Part shown: piece after piece, positions 27,743-36,624 of the stretch
How the letters are laid out: every line of letters begins with the position of its first letter
Numbering within the stretch: position 1 is the first letter of the stretch
DNA from: Fibrobacter succinogenes
Lineage (GTDB): Bacteria; Fibrobacterota; Fibrobacteria; Fibrobacterales; Fibrobacteraceae
NCBI GenBank assembly: GCA_902779055.1
Contig: CACZAD010000007.1
Location: forward strand, 62,001 to 126,000
Length of the DNA: 64,000 bases
Reading direction: 5' to 3'
The notes under the pieces: model-generated
Told to the model about the DNA's origin: nothing
Seen by the model: the letters and a program-made list of their open reading frames with translations, nothing else
Databases searched by the model: none
Made by a program: the position numbers and the translations under genes

Positions 27743-28180
27743 CTATGGGTTCTTGGGAAACGGGAAACGTTCGTTGGGCTTTGGTGCGTCAAAAGGGGGA
27801 GCTTCGTTCCAGCGCTTGTTCCATTCGGGTTGCTTGTCCTTAGAGCTTTTTTCCTTGTTGATCGAATTGCCCTGATTCAGGGAGTTTTTCCAATTCTCGT
27901 TGTTCTTCGACTTTTGCTGAAAAAAGTCCTGCTGGATGTCCTTGACTTCGGCTTTGACGTTTGCCTTGATCTCCGTTAGAATCTGTTGCCTGGCGAGTTT
28001 GCGCTCTTCACGCAGGCGTTGCCAATCGTCTTTCTCTTTTTGCCCAAGGTCTGGGATGTTCTGGTTCATTTCGGCCCTCCCTGCGGGTGTCGCGATATCG
28101 GATTCCGGCTGTGCAGACGGAACGGTCGCAAGTGCGGCGACGGCTAAAATGACGTATGTGATTGTACGTTTGTATCCCAT
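27743..28180 (-). CDS. Small exported charged protein (145 aa)
   Basis: The N-terminal signal peptide (YVILAVAALATVPSA) is followed by a Lys/Glu/Gln-rich, probably helical chain, then an Asn/Pro-rich tail. The segment QRLREERKLARQQILTEIKANVKAEVKDIQ resembles a segment of the upstream gene product (MRNERKEARKSILEKFKADLKEAKNIE), so the two seem to be paralogues. 40 bases separate them and a terminator follows, which fits a two-gene unit. No known family. Confidence 0.65.
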   Translation of the reverse strand: MGYKRTITYVILAVAALATVPSAQPESDIATPAGRAEMNQNIPDLGQKEKDDWQRLREERKLARQQILTEIKANVKAEVKDIQQDFFQQKSKNNENWKNSLNQGNSINKEKSSKDKQPEWNKRWNEAPPFDAPKPNERFPFPKNP

Positions 28181-28220
28181 AAACTAACCCACAAAGACCC
28201 AAAGAGAAAGGCGGCTTCGA

Positions 28221-29027
28221 TTATTTCGCCGATGCCTTGGCGACAGTCTTTTCTTCTTTCAAACGTTCCTTTTCTGCTTTCTTGGCTTCAATCTCTGCCT
28301 TCTTAGCTTCGATTTCGGCCTTGCGGGCTTCGCGTTCAGCCTTCAATGCTTCTTCACGTTCGGCTCTCTGAGCTTCAATTTCAGCCTTCTTGGCTTCCAT
28401 CTCTGCCTTGCGGGCTTCGCGTTCGGCCTTCAATGCTTCTTCACGTTCAGCTCTCTGAGCTTCAATTTCTGCTCTCTTAGCTTCGATTTCGGCCTTGCGG
28501 GCTTCGCGTTCAGCCTTCAATGCTTCTTCACGTTCAGCTCTCTGTGCTTCAATTTCTGCTCTCTTGGCTTCGATTTCGGCCTTGCGGGCTTCGCGTTCAG
28601 CCTTCAATGCTTCTTCACGTTCAGCTCTCTTGGCTTCGATTTCGGCCTTCTTTTCTTCAAACTTTTCTGCAATTTCCGGCTTCTTCGGGCCCTTGACTAC
28701 AGTTTCTTTTTCGGTGTCCGTCGTGGCTTCTTCGGATGTTGCCACTTCCGGCTTTTTTAACAAATGCTTCTTTTCAATGTTCTTGGCTTCCTTCAAGTCG
28801 GCCTTGAACTTTTCCAAGATGCTCTTGCGGGCTTCCTTGCGCTCGTTGCGCATCTTCTTGAATTCGTTGACTTTGGTCTTGGAAACTTCGTCAGAAATTT
28901 CTGCGGAAACTTCTGTAGCGATTTCGGACTTGACGTTTGCCGATTCGGAGGCATCGCTCTTGGCGGATGCGGTGGCGAAAAAGGCGAGAGTCGAGAGTGT
29001 GAGAATGGTAATGAATTTCGATTTCAT
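28221..29027 (-). CDS. Exported repeat protein with long charged helix
   Basis: 268 aa. Signal peptide at about residues 1-22 (LSTLAFFATASA), then an acidic region, a short module shared with the next gene, and about 140 residues of almost pure Ala/Glu/Lys/Arg repeats of 29 residues (AEREEALKAERE-type units). The composition predicts a very long single alpha-helix or coiled coil, perhaps a periplasmic spacer between membranes or between peptidoglycan and outer membrane (inference). GGAAGGAA precedes the ATG. 29-residue periodicity equals four heptads plus one. Confidence 0.75.
   Translation of the reverse strand: MKSKFITILTLSTLAFFATASAKSDASESANVKSEIATEVSAEISDEVSKTKVNEFKKMRNERKEARKSILEKFKADLKEAKNIEKKHLLKKPEVATSEEATTDTEKETVVKGPKKPEIAEKFEEKKAEIEAKRAEREEALKAEREARKAEIEAKRAEIEAQRAEREEALKAEREARKAEIEAKRAEIEAQRAEREEALKAEREARKAEMEAKKAEIEAQRAEREEALKAEREARKAEIEAKKAEIEAKKAEKERLKEEKTVAKASAK
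28321..28668. repeat. 87-bp tandem repeat inside the charged-helix gene, about four copies
   Basis: Units begin at 28321, 28408, 28495 and 28582, exactly 87 bases apart, with only a few substitutions, mostly synonymous or A/S and K/R-type. In-frame (29 codons), so copy number can change without a frameshift. Confidence 0.9.
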
Positions 29028-29349
29028 GAGGGTTCCTTCCTATGTTTTGCTCATTACATAGCAATAACTGTGCCAAAATCAAGAAAGTGCCCAAATTCTT
29101 TAATAAACTGAATTTTTGTCCTAAAAATCCTTTTTTACGGTCTTGGTGTCGGCGAAAAAAACGAGAATAAAAGTTCTGCTGGGTGATGAAGTTCCGTTTT
29201 TTTTGAGATGCTAATTTGGATTAAAGTTGGTCTTGCCGATAGATTTTTTGTAGTTTAACCGTGTTCGATAAATCGTTCCTTAGATCCTTAACTATATCCC
29301 GGGCAGGGGCCGCCATTTGTGCGGGCATGCGAATATTCGGGGAGGTGTT
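29028..29349. other. Intergenic region between divergent units
   Basis: About 320 bases separating the leftward charged-helix genes from the rightward secretin cluster. AT-rich at first, with two T-runs (about 29122 and 29198). I see no convincing gene, RNA or strong promoter; small frames here lack ribosome-binding sites. Confidence 0.5.
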
Positions 29350-31077
29350 GTGCTTCGTAGGGTCTTTGGAATTTTCCTCGTTACATGTTCTCTGCTTTGG
29401 GCGTCGTCGAGTTCGGTGATGCTCGATTTTGCCGATGTTCCGATTGCGGAGGTGGCACGGACGCTTTCGCTTGCCTACGGGACGCCTATTTTGGCGGATG
29501 ACGTGGGCGATGCGAAGGTGACGTTCCATTTGGAAGGGGTGAGCCTTTTTGAAGGGCTTTCGGCGCTGTGTGCGGCTAATGGCCTTGCCGTGGTGCAGGA
29601 GGGGCGTGTGTTCCATATCCGGCGGGCCCGGCCTTTGGAAGATGCTTATGTCTCGTTGGATTCCTCTGGCGTGGTCATTGCGGTCAGGAATATGGATGTC
29701 CGTGACTTTGTGAAGGAATTTGCGCTGAATACGGGCGTGAACGCTCTTGTTGATTTTGACGTAGAGGGGACGGTCACGGGAAATTTGCGGGGGATGCTTC
29801 CGGAAGTGGCGTTCCGGGTGCTGATGGAATCAAACGGTTTCCGGGGCCGTGGCGAACGGGGGTGCTTGCGGGTGTCGCGAAAGACGGGTGCTTCTGGAAC
29901 TGCCGGGGCCCTGCGTGAAAGGGGTGAAATGTCGGTGGAGCGTGCCGGGAACCTTTATTCGGTGGATTTTCAGTCGGTTCCGCTCCAGGAGGCGCTCAAG
30001 GCGATTGCCGAAGAAGCGGGGCTCAATCTGGCGGTGTATGGCGACCTGAATGAATCACTCCGGATGTCGTTTAAGGACGTGACGTTGCTGGAACTTTTAT
30101 CATCAATTTTTCGGGGTAGCGTCTGGACGTTTCAGCTGGATTCGCTATCGCTTTTGGTGTCGGAAAATGGGGCGACAAAGGCGCTTTCGGATGTGCGGCT
30201 CGTTCCTCTGAAGCACTTGTCTCCCGAAATGGCGTCGGCGCAGCTTTTAAAGTTCTTGAAGGGTTCCGAGATTCAAATCTCGGAATTTCGGGAGCAGAAT
30301 GCGCTTGTGCTGGGCGGGTCGGCGATGACGCTCTCGCGGGCCGAAGAATTCCTCAAGATGATTGATGTGCCGCAGATGCAGGTGACGCTTGCGTGCGTGA
30401 TTGTGGAATTCAGGAAGGGCAAGAGTTTTGCGATTGGTGTGCGGAGCGGAACGGCGCGAAATGTAGGCGAGGGGAATATCCAGGCACGGGGATTTTTTGA
30501 TTTTTTGGGGAAGGATATCTCGAAGTCGGGGGCGTTCGGAAAGATTGGAATTTTGCCGGACCGCTTTGAACTGGAACTCTCGTCGATGGAAGAGAACAAC
30601 GAGGCGAAAGTGCTTGCGCGCCCGCGGGTGACGACGCTCAACGGTAACAAGGCGGAACTGAACGTGACGAATACGGTCTATTACCTTGTCAGTCAAGTTT
30701 CGTCGGATGGTTTCCCGATAACGGATTACCGATCGTTTAACGACGGCATTTCGCTGGAGCTTACGCCGACGATGACTCAGGACGGTCTGATCACGCTTTC
30801 GGTGGCGCCGGAAATCAAGACGGCGGGGAGGAGCAGTGGCGATGGCCCGCGCGATATCAGCTCCCGCAATATGAAGACGACGGTGGTGCTGCACGATGGT
30901 GAAACGCTTTGCCTGGGCGGGCTCATCCGCAAGAATAAAACGGAGGTGCGTTCGGCAGTGCCGTTCTTGGGGAGCATTCCGATTCTTGGACGGTTGTTTA
31001 GCTATACATCCGAAGAAGAGGAAGAAAGCGAACTTGCCATATTCATCACGCCGAGTATTTTGCGTCAACCTGAGTGA
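29350..31077 (+). CDS. Secretin (GspD/PilQ-type outer-membrane channel)
   Basis: About 575 aa. Signal peptide (VFGIFLVTCSLLWASS); N-terminal secretin/TonB short domains (MLDFADVPIAEVARTLS.. and a second FQSVPLQEALKAIAEEAG); and a C-terminal secretin domain with VLARPRVTTLNGNKAEL, LELTPTM and VPFLGSIPILGRLF. I chose GTG 29350, behind GGGGAGG (29339-29345); an in-frame TTG at 29317 is less likely. First gene of a compact cluster with pseudopilins. T2SS and type IV pilus secretins are hard to separate; no pilotin or GspE/F neighbours are present. Confidence 0.87.
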   Translation: MLRRVFGIFLVTCSLLWASSSSVMLDFADVPIAEVARTLSLAYGTPILADDVGDAKVTFHLEGVSLFEGLSALCAANGLAVVQEGRVFHIRRARPLEDAYVSLDSSGVVIAVRNMDVRDFVKEFALNTGVNALVDFDVEGTVTGNLRGMLPEVAFRVLMESNGFRGRGERGCLRVSRKTGASGTAGALRERGEMSVERAGNLYSVDFQSVPLQEALKAIAEEAGLNLAVYGDLNESLRMSFKDVTLLELLSSIFRGSVWTFQLDSLSLLVSENGATKALSDVRLVPLKHLSPEMASAQLLKFLKGSEIQISEFREQNALVLGGSAMTLSRAEEFLKMIDVPQMQVTLACVIVEFRKGKSFAIGVRSGTARNVGEGNIQARGFFDFLGKDISKSGAFGKIGILPDRFELELSSMEENNEAKVLARPRVTTLNGNKAELNVTNTVYYLVSQVSSDGFPITDYRSFNDGISLELTPTMTQDGLITLSVAPEIKTAGRSSGDGPRDISSRNMKTTVVLHDGETLCLGGLIRKNKTEVRSAVPFLGSIPILGRLFSYTSEEEEESELAIFITPSILRQPE

Positions 31078-31111
31078 AAGTTTTTGTGCTTGCATTGGGG
31101 AGGAACCGCTA

Positions 31112-32200
31112 TTGTTTTGGAACAAGCGAATCGCGCCTGTTGCGGCGCGGATAATGACGTGGGAAGTGACGACTGCGTTTGACGGGGTGCTGACGGAAAC
31201 GGAATTGCGAAAACGCTTTGACGAAGAACTCGGAGTGTACGAGGAACGTGTCTGCTTTTGGCCGCTGGTTTCGTTCAATGCGTCGGATGGTCGACGCCAT
31301 CGCTACCTTGTGGCGTTGGCCGATGAACCGCTCTTGTGCTACCGCAAAAAGTTTGACCGTTGCTTGCCCAAGCAGGTATCGCTGTATGCATTGGCCGATA
31401 AGATTATGCGAGGCTCCGTGGATGATATGAACTTTGCGGAAAGCGAAGCAAATGGAAATTTGTTGCTAGTCGTACTTTGGGACAAATGCCTGTACATTCT
31501 TGTCTTTGTGGAAGGCCGTTTATGCCACTGGTCGGAAGAACACGGCTATGGCGAAAACTTTGATGAACTCTGCGAATGGCGGATTTTGCGATTCAGGGAA
31601 TTCTTGAAAACGGATGAGCTGCTTGCTGGTGCAGGGAGTTTCCACGAAGTACGAGTGAACGGTGATGGATGGAATGCGAATGAGCTGTTCCATGCGGGGA
31701 CTTGCGATCCGTTCTGGCGGCAGCTGGATCTGGATGCTTGCACTTCGATGAAGTCTTGTGGAAAAAGTCGATGGACTTTATTCGTGATGATGGCGCTATG
31801 CTTGTGCGTTTTGCTGATGGTTGTGTGTGAAAATCCTTTGTTATGGAAAGCCTTTGGTATCGCGCAAATGCCGGTTGACGCTGCTGTGGTTGAACTCGAC
31901 TTGCCTTCGGACGATGCGTTGGAACGTTTGGCGTGGGCGAAGGGCCATAATCAAATGCGCTTTGTGAATCGGGAACATCTGCGTTTTGTCCGTGGCGGTG
32001 AGGTTTGCGAACTTCCGTCGTTCAAGTTGCTTGGAATTGTAGGCGACCGTGCCGCTCTTGTAAAGCTCTCGTCCGGCGTATCCAAAACGCTCCTGGTCGG
32101 TGATTCGCTTAATCGGTATCGCGTGAAGTCGATTGGAAAGAACGATGCTGTGCTGCGTTGTGGTGCAAAGGAGGTGCGTTATGAAGTCGGCGCGCGGTAA
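31112..32200 (+). CDS. Inner-membrane secretion protein, apparent GspL/PilM-GspC/PilP fusion
   Basis: About 362 aa. Likely start TTG 31112, 8 bases after GGGGAGG (31097-31103); the open frame extends upstream through the secretin gene but has no good start there. N-terminal cytoplasmic part of about 200 residues, one membrane helix (WTLFVMMALCLCVLLMVVC), then a periplasmic part ending in a segment (FKLLGIVGDRAALVKL.. GDSL.. RVKSIGKNDAVLRC) that looks like the HR/PilP domain that contacts secretins. The N-terminal assignment to a GspL/PilM-like fold is weak and rests on position and topology. Confidence 0.65.
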   Translation: MFWNKRIAPVAARIMTWEVTTAFDGVLTETELRKRFDEELGVYEERVCFWPLVSFNASDGRRHRYLVALADEPLLCYRKKFDRCLPKQVSLYALADKIMRGSVDDMNFAESEANGNLLLVVLWDKCLYILVFVEGRLCHWSEEHGYGENFDELCEWRILRFREFLKTDELLAGAGSFHEVRVNGDGWNANELFHAGTCDPFWRQLDLDACTSMKSCGKSRWTLFVMMALCLCVLLMVVCENPLLWKAFGIAQMPVDAAVVELDLPSDDALERLAWAKGHNQMRFVNREHLRFVRGGEVCELPSFKLLGIVGDRAALVKLSSGVSKTLLVGDSLNRYRVKSIGKNDAVLRCGAKEVRYEVGAR

Positions 32201-33107
32201 CGTTTTGACGCTTGTGCTGTACGTTCTGCTGGTGCTTTCGATTCTTGTCACAGCGATGTTGCGGCTGCCGGGAGCGCTCCGTCGGAATGTGTCGCTTGTT
32301 GCTAAAGAAACGCAAGAAATGTACTTGGCGGAGTCGGCGGTCATCGCAAAACTGGAGGGCTTCCCGGAGCTTTTCTTTGCGGATCTTCCGGCGATAAATG
32401 CCAGCTATGTCGGGCCTTGGACGGAATGGCGGACGGATGAATTCCAGTTCCTCTTGGGAAATTCGTTTGGACGTTTCTCGACGTCGGAATGGGCTGCTTG
32501 TGCGTCTTTTTTGGAGGGTGATTTGCGCAAACGCATTTTGCAGACCGATGGACTCAAGTCGCTTTCGGGAAACCGCCGCTTTTTTGCTTTGGATTCTGTT
32601 GCTTCGTCGGTGGCGTTGAACATCACTGCTGGCGATTTGACGCTGGACTTGGGCGGCAGTGTTGTTCGTCCCAAAGTCAAGTCGTTTAAGGCTTTTGTCG
32701 AAGGCGATGTTAAAGTTCGAGGAAACGTACACTATGATTCGCTTAGAATTTATTCGATGGGAGCGGTGTCGCTGCAAGGACACGTAGATGCTGACTTTGT
32801 TGAAATCTTTGGCTTTGCAGGCGTGTCGGTGGCAGGCGACGTTTCGCTTTCGGGCATTCTGCTGTCTAAACAGAATGTGGAAGTCATGGATCGGGCGAAC
32901 TTGCGCTTTCCGAGTGTTGCCATAGCGGTAGGCTATCGCGGGAACCGTCTTGCGCTACAGGGAAAGTCCGTTATTGATGCCCTTGCGGTTGCCCCGTCGG
33001 GGATTGTGGAACGGGATTCGTCGGTGCTGCTCCTGGATTCGTCGAAGGCGTTGCTGCCGCACTGTATGGACTCGCGGATGGTAGTCTTTGAACGGAGACG
33101 CTTGTGA
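32181..33107 (+). CDS. GspK/PilX-like membrane-anchored protein
   Basis: 308 aa. AAGGAGG (32169-32175) sets ATG 32181, overlapping the previous gene by 20 bases. The N-terminus RGNVLTLVLYVLLVLSILV is a single hydrophobic anchor as in GspK or PilX; the later part is beta-rich with runs such as VEGDVKVRGNVHYDSL, like bactofilin- or polymer-type repeats. Position between a secretin platform gene and two prepilins supports a minor-pseudopilin or assembly role. Confidence 0.6.
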   Translation: MKSARGNVLTLVLYVLLVLSILVTAMLRLPGALRRNVSLVAKETQEMYLAESAVIAKLEGFPELFFADLPAINASYVGPWTEWRTDEFQFLLGNSFGRFSTSEWAACASFLEGDLRKRILQTDGLKSLSGNRRFFALDSVASSVALNITAGDLTLDLGGSVVRPKVKSFKAFVEGDVKVRGNVHYDSLRIYSMGAVSLQGHVDADFVEIFGFAGVSVAGDVSLSGILLSKQNVEVMDRANLRFPSVAIAVGYRGNRLALQGKSVIDALAVAPSGIVERDSSVLLLDSSKALLPHCMDSRMVVFERRRL

Positions 33108-33424
33108 TGCAAATCCGTCGGGGCTTTACGTTGCCAGAAGTCTGCGTTGCGCTGACCGTCTTTTCTGTCGGAATGACGGGACTTTTGGCGTGCTGGAACT
33201 TCTTTAACCGCGAAGTCGCCGACGAGCGGTTGTTACTAGAGCGGTACGACCGTGTGGCATCGACTATGGAATCTCTGGTTGCTGAGGCTTCTCCGTGCGC
33301 GGATACCTTGTTCACTCGGACTTTGCCGGTGCGCCTGGAACGTGTTCCGGGAAGCCGTCACCTGGCGTGGGCGGTCGCAGAACAGGACGGCCTTTCGCTA
33401 AAACGTTTGATCCACTGCAGATGA
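33107..33424 (+). CDS. Type II/IV prepilin-like protein (105 aa)
   Basis: The class III signal RRG-FTLPEV (prepilin peptidase site after the glycine, Glu at +5) is followed by a hydrophobic helix. ATG 33107 follows GGAG (33094-33097) at 9 bases; a GTG at 33104 is an alternative. Stop and start overlap the neighbouring gene. The short globular part suggests a minor pseudopilin. Confidence 0.75.
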   Translation: MQIRRGFTLPEVCVALTVFSVGMTGLLACWNFFNREVADERLLLERYDRVASTMESLVAEASPCADTLFTRTLPVRLERVPGSRHLAWAVAEQDGLSLKRLIHCR

Positions 33425-33434
33425 TGGCTTTCGT

Positions 33435-33689
33435 ATGAATCGCACAAAAGGCTTTACGCTTGTTGAAATGCTGGTCGCTATGACGGTAGCGTCTATCCTT
33501 GCGGGGATTGCGCTGAACGCTTATGGAATGTTCCATCGGGGCGTGCTGGAAACGTCGAACGGCTACGTTCGGTTCGCGACGGAAAAGGTCAAGGAACTTC
33601 GCTGTGAGACCCGCTTTGTTCGGGGGCGCCCGCCTTGTGATTCTTCGGCGTGCGACAGGCTCCGGTTGAACATCCGCAAACGGTTCTAG
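33435..33689 (+). CDS. Type II/IV prepilin-like protein, short (84 aa)
   Basis: The N-terminal KGFTLVEMLVAMTVASILAG is a textbook prepilin leader and helix. Only about 55 residues follow, shorter than usual pseudopilins, so it may be truncated or a minor subunit. No clear Shine-Dalgarno sequence. Last gene of the secretin cluster; no prepilin peptidase, ATPase or platform gene is found here. Confidence 0.72.
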   Translation: MNRTKGFTLVEMLVAMTVASILAGIALNAYGMFHRGVLETSNGYVRFATEKVKELRCETRFVRGRPPCDSSACDRLRLNIRKRF

Positions 33690-33711
33690 TCGAGCCGTCT
33701 GAGCCGATGAA

Positions 33712-33744
33712 CAAAAAAAACGCCCCGCATCGCGGAGCGTCTTG
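33712..33744 (-). terminator. Terminator after the GT2 gene
   Basis: ACGC-CCCGC / GCGG-A-GCGT stem with one mismatch (33720-33740); on the minus strand it is followed by eight T. It may also serve the convergent pilin genes. Confidence 0.8.
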
Positions 33745-33768
33745 AATAGCCGGTGTGATCTACGTCAC

Positions 33769-35319
33769 TTAGTTCGTTGCCTGCTCTTCCACATTTTCGG
33801 AACACTTGATGGCTTTGCGGATTTCGAAAATGTTGCTGATGTAGTGCATGAAGCTCAGCACGCTCACCGAGAGGAAACCGATCGCATAAAGGGCGAGGAA
33901 CGGTCCGATGATGTACTTGCTGGCGTTGATGTATTCGAGCAAACCGAAGATGCAGTAGATACCCACGATGAGTTCCATGAGGGCCATCCACGGGAACTTC
34001 TGGGCGTAGTGGCTGACCTTGGACTTGGAACCGCCGCTCTTCGGCGTGCGGACGAAGCTACCCTTGGTGCCAAGCACTGCGGCGAACACTGCGCGGGAGT
34101 TGCTGACGGCAATGCCAACGCCAAGAGCCATCAAGATGGGGAGCGAAAGCAAGCGGATCTTCCAACCGGTGTAGCCGGAGCAGCGTTGTGCCACAAAGTA
34201 AAGAACAGAAGGAGCGATGGCGGCTGCAAAGATGAATGCGAAGCCGACGGAGTATGCCCAAGCGGGGAGGTGGCCGACCGGTTCAAAGAAGGCGAGCAAC
34301 GGCCATGCGCAAAGGGCGGTGAACAACATGCAGGGGTGAATCGAATAGTGCGTCGTGTGGAGGATGGCGCCGAGCTTCACGCGGAACGGAACCTTGGAAC
34401 GCAAAACCTTCGGCAAAATCTTGATAGCGGTCTGGATGGAACCCTTGGCCCAACGGAACTGCTGTGCCTTGAAGGCGTTGATGTCGTTCGGAAGTTCGGC
34501 CGGAACAATCACGTCGAACACGAACTTCATCTTCCAACCGGCGAGCTGAGAACGGTAAGAAAGGTCCATGTCTTCGGTCAGCGTATCGCCTTCCCAACCG
34601 CCACCGCCGTAAATGGCTTCCTTGCGCCAGATGCCTGCGGTACCGTTGAAGTTCATGAACAACTTGCCCCAGCTGCGTGCGGACTGTTCGACGACAAAGT
34701 GACCGTCGATACCGATAGACTGAGCAAGCGTAAGACCGGATTCGGTGCGGTTCAAGTGGCCCCAGCGACCCTGGACAAGACCGATCTGCGGATCCATGAC
34801 CAAGTACGGGACTGTCTTCAGGAGGAAGTCCTTTTCGGGAACGAAGTCGGCGTCGAAGATGGCGAGGAATTCACCCTTTGCGACGGCCATGCCTTCCTTG
34901 AGTGCGCCTGCCTTGAAGTCCTTGCGGTTGGTGCGGTGCAACAACTTGATATCGTAACCACGAGCAGCGAGTTCTGCGACTTTCTTCTTCGTGACCTCGT
35001 AGCATTCATCCGTGGAGTCGTCCAAGACCTGGATTTCGTGCTTGTCCTTGGGGTAGTCTATGGCGCAGACAGCCTCGAGGAGTCGTTCGACACAGTTGGC
35101 TTCGTTAAAAACCGGGAGCTGGGTCGTGACCTGGGGGAGATCGGCCATGGAGTGCTCACGATAGTACTTCAAGATGGCCTTGCGGTCGGAAAGTCGAGTG
35201 TGACGACTGTTCTTGAGGAATAGGTAGATGCTGTAGTAGCAGCTAAACCCGTAAATCACCAAGCCCACGCCTGCGATTACGTAGACGACGAACATTGTGT
35301 ATAGGAGAATTGTACTCAT
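33769..35319 (-). CDS. Family 2 glycosyltransferase, processive type (BcsA/CslA-like)
   Basis: 516 aa membrane enzyme likely polymerising or transferring sugars at the cytoplasmic membrane. An N-terminal membrane helix is followed by the GT2 domain with D,D,D,QxxRW motifs: LDDSTD, FDADFVP, TEDMDLSYR and QQFRWAKG; three or four C-terminal membrane segments follow. The architecture is like glucomannan or cellulose synthases without a PilZ domain. Product unknown. It is alone on its strand between the pilin cluster and the TusA-domain unit. Confidence 0.88.
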   Translation of the reverse strand: MSTILLYTMFVVYVIAGVGLVIYGFSCYYSIYLFLKNSRHTRLSDRKAILKYYREHSMADLPQVTTQLPVFNEANCVERLLEAVCAIDYPKDKHEIQVLDDSTDECYEVTKKKVAELAARGYDIKLLHRTNRKDFKAGALKEGMAVAKGEFLAIFDADFVPEKDFLLKTVPYLVMDPQIGLVQGRWGHLNRTESGLTLAQSIGIDGHFVVEQSARSWGKLFMNFNGTAGIWRKEAIYGGGGWEGDTLTEDMDLSYRSQLAGWKMKFVFDVIVPAELPNDINAFKAQQFRWAKGSIQTAIKILPKVLRSKVPFRVKLGAILHTTHYSIHPCMLFTALCAWPLLAFFEPVGHLPAWAYSVGFAFIFAAAIAPSVLYFVAQRCSGYTGWKIRLLSLPILMALGVGIAVSNSRAVFAAVLGTKGSFVRTPKSGGSKSKVSHYAQKFPWMALMELIVGIYCIFGLLEYINASKYIIGPFLALYAIGFLSVSVLSFMHYISNIFEIRKAIKCSENVEEQATN

Positions 35320-35473
35320 TCTACTTTATACCTTTGCATTTATTGATGCTTGCGGCCAAATATAGAAACGCTATGTGAAGTTTGCTACATTTTATAGGAA
35401 TTTTGGCCCAATTTTTGCTTCTTGAATTATTATTTTACATTGGTTTGAAAACCCTATTTTACATTGGCTTTTT

Positions 35474-36022
35474 ATGCAAAAAAACGAGGAAGAAAGAAAG
35501 AAAAATTTAACATCGCCAGTGGTTCGTTGGATGGAAATGAACCGCGGAAGCGAAGGTTTTACAGAATCTTTACGTCGCTTGCTAATGTATGCCTGTGTGG
35601 AATGGATCCGTCGTGGAACATCGGCGCTCCTCACCCCCGAAGAGGCTCTATCTAAAATAGTATGCTGCGGCTTGCCAGAATATCCTGTGGGCGAATGGGC
35701 TGAAAAACCAGAAGACTATATGGATGAAATCGCGGATTTCTGCGAAAAGGTCAAAAATATACCCTTGCCAGAGTCCCTCCAGGGCGAAATCCCGACAGTT
35801 CTAGATTTGCGTGGGGTCAAGTGTCCCCTGAATTCCGTCCGTTCGCGAATCGTCATGTCGGGTTATCCGGCGGGTCGCGCGCTCAAAATTTGGCTCGACG
35901 AGGGCTCTCCTATCGAAAATGTGCCCGGATCGCTCATCGCCGATGGCCATAAAGTGCTTTATCGCGAAAAAAAAGGCGATTATTGGGAAATCTCTGTGGT
36001 CAAATCCGATTCTAAAGTATAG
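35474..36022 (+). CDS. TusA-like domain protein with extra N-terminal region
   Basis: 182 aa. The C-terminal 75 residues resemble the TusA/SirA sulfur-carrier fold: VLDLRGVKCPLNSVRSR with C117, then ..NVPGSLIADGHKVL.. and a final beta strand. The usual CPxP is CPLN here. The N-terminal 105 residues are helical and unrecognised (EGFTESLRRLLMYACVEWIRRG). First of three closely spaced genes. Possible sulfur transfer or redox role, but unproven. Confidence 0.65.
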   Translation: MQKNEEERKKNLTSPVVRWMEMNRGSEGFTESLRRLLMYACVEWIRRGTSALLTPEEALSKIVCCGLPEYPVGEWAEKPEDYMDEIADFCEKVKNIPLPESLQGEIPTVLDLRGVKCPLNSVRSRIVMSGYPAGRALKIWLDEGSPIENVPGSLIADGHKVLYREKKGDYWEISVVKSDSKV

Positions 36023-36031
36023 ATTGTTTAT

Positions 36032-36622
36032 GTGGAAAACAGAGTATTAGTTATAGGCGATGAAATGTTCGGTTCCAAGGGCGAAGCGGCGAACCGTTTT
36101 GTAGAAGCTGTCCTTTGCCGGGAACCTAGCCGTCCTATACAGTTTTCTGTGAATGTGCCTGTAGCGGTGTCGCTTTCGCAGCTCAAGGCGCGTCTTTCGT
36201 CTGACATTATCGGGAAAAATGCCGGCCGCATTATTATGGGGCTTGGACTCCGTGAATTGAATCATGGGGGTGCCGATGGCGCCTCTGTAGCTAGTCTTTA
36301 CGGGACTGTTGTCAATGAACTGGTCAATAAGACACAGTCACGGCTGTTTTTGCTCACGATTCCGAGCGAAATGTTCCCGATTGCGGTTCCGGAAGTCGAA
36401 TTTTTAAATAGCTCTATCCGTGAAATCTGTGCGGCGAACGAAAATCGGTTGGTTTTGCTCGATTTTGCGCAGTTTGCCGAAACGTTCCGCGAAAAACAGA
36501 TGGAACGTGGCAAGTTCGGACGTAGCCTTTTTATGGAAAATGGCGAACCGACGTCACTTTGCTGTATGCTCTTGGCGCTTTATTTGCAGGATAGACTTGT
36601 AGAAGATTTAAAGGAGATGTAA
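36032..36622 (+). CDS. Protein of unknown function, possibly a degenerate SGNH/GDSL fold
   Basis: 196 aa, starting with GTG 36032 (the ATG at 36030 is out of frame and stops at once). It opens with RVLVIGDEMFG, similar in place to the GDSL block, but the nucleophilic serine is a glutamate, and the later blocks (GLGLRELNHG in place of GxND; no clear DxxH) are also incomplete. It may be a non-catalytic relative or a coincidence. Between the TusA-like and zinc-ribbon genes, with gaps of 9 and 2 bases. Confidence 0.6.
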   Translation: MENRVLVIGDEMFGSKGEAANRFVEAVLCREPSRPIQFSVNVPVAVSLSQLKARLSSDIIGKNAGRIIMGLGLRELNHGGADGASVASLYGTVVNELVNKTQSRLFLLTIPSEMFPIAVPEVEFLNSSIREICAANENRLVLLDFAQFAETFREKQMERGKFGRSLFMENGEPTSLCCMLLALYLQDRLVEDLKEM

Positions 36623-36624
36623 TT

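Noticed and set aside
28321..28668. CRISPR-like regular spacing
   Set aside because: The 87-base units are contiguous coding repeats with no unique spacers.
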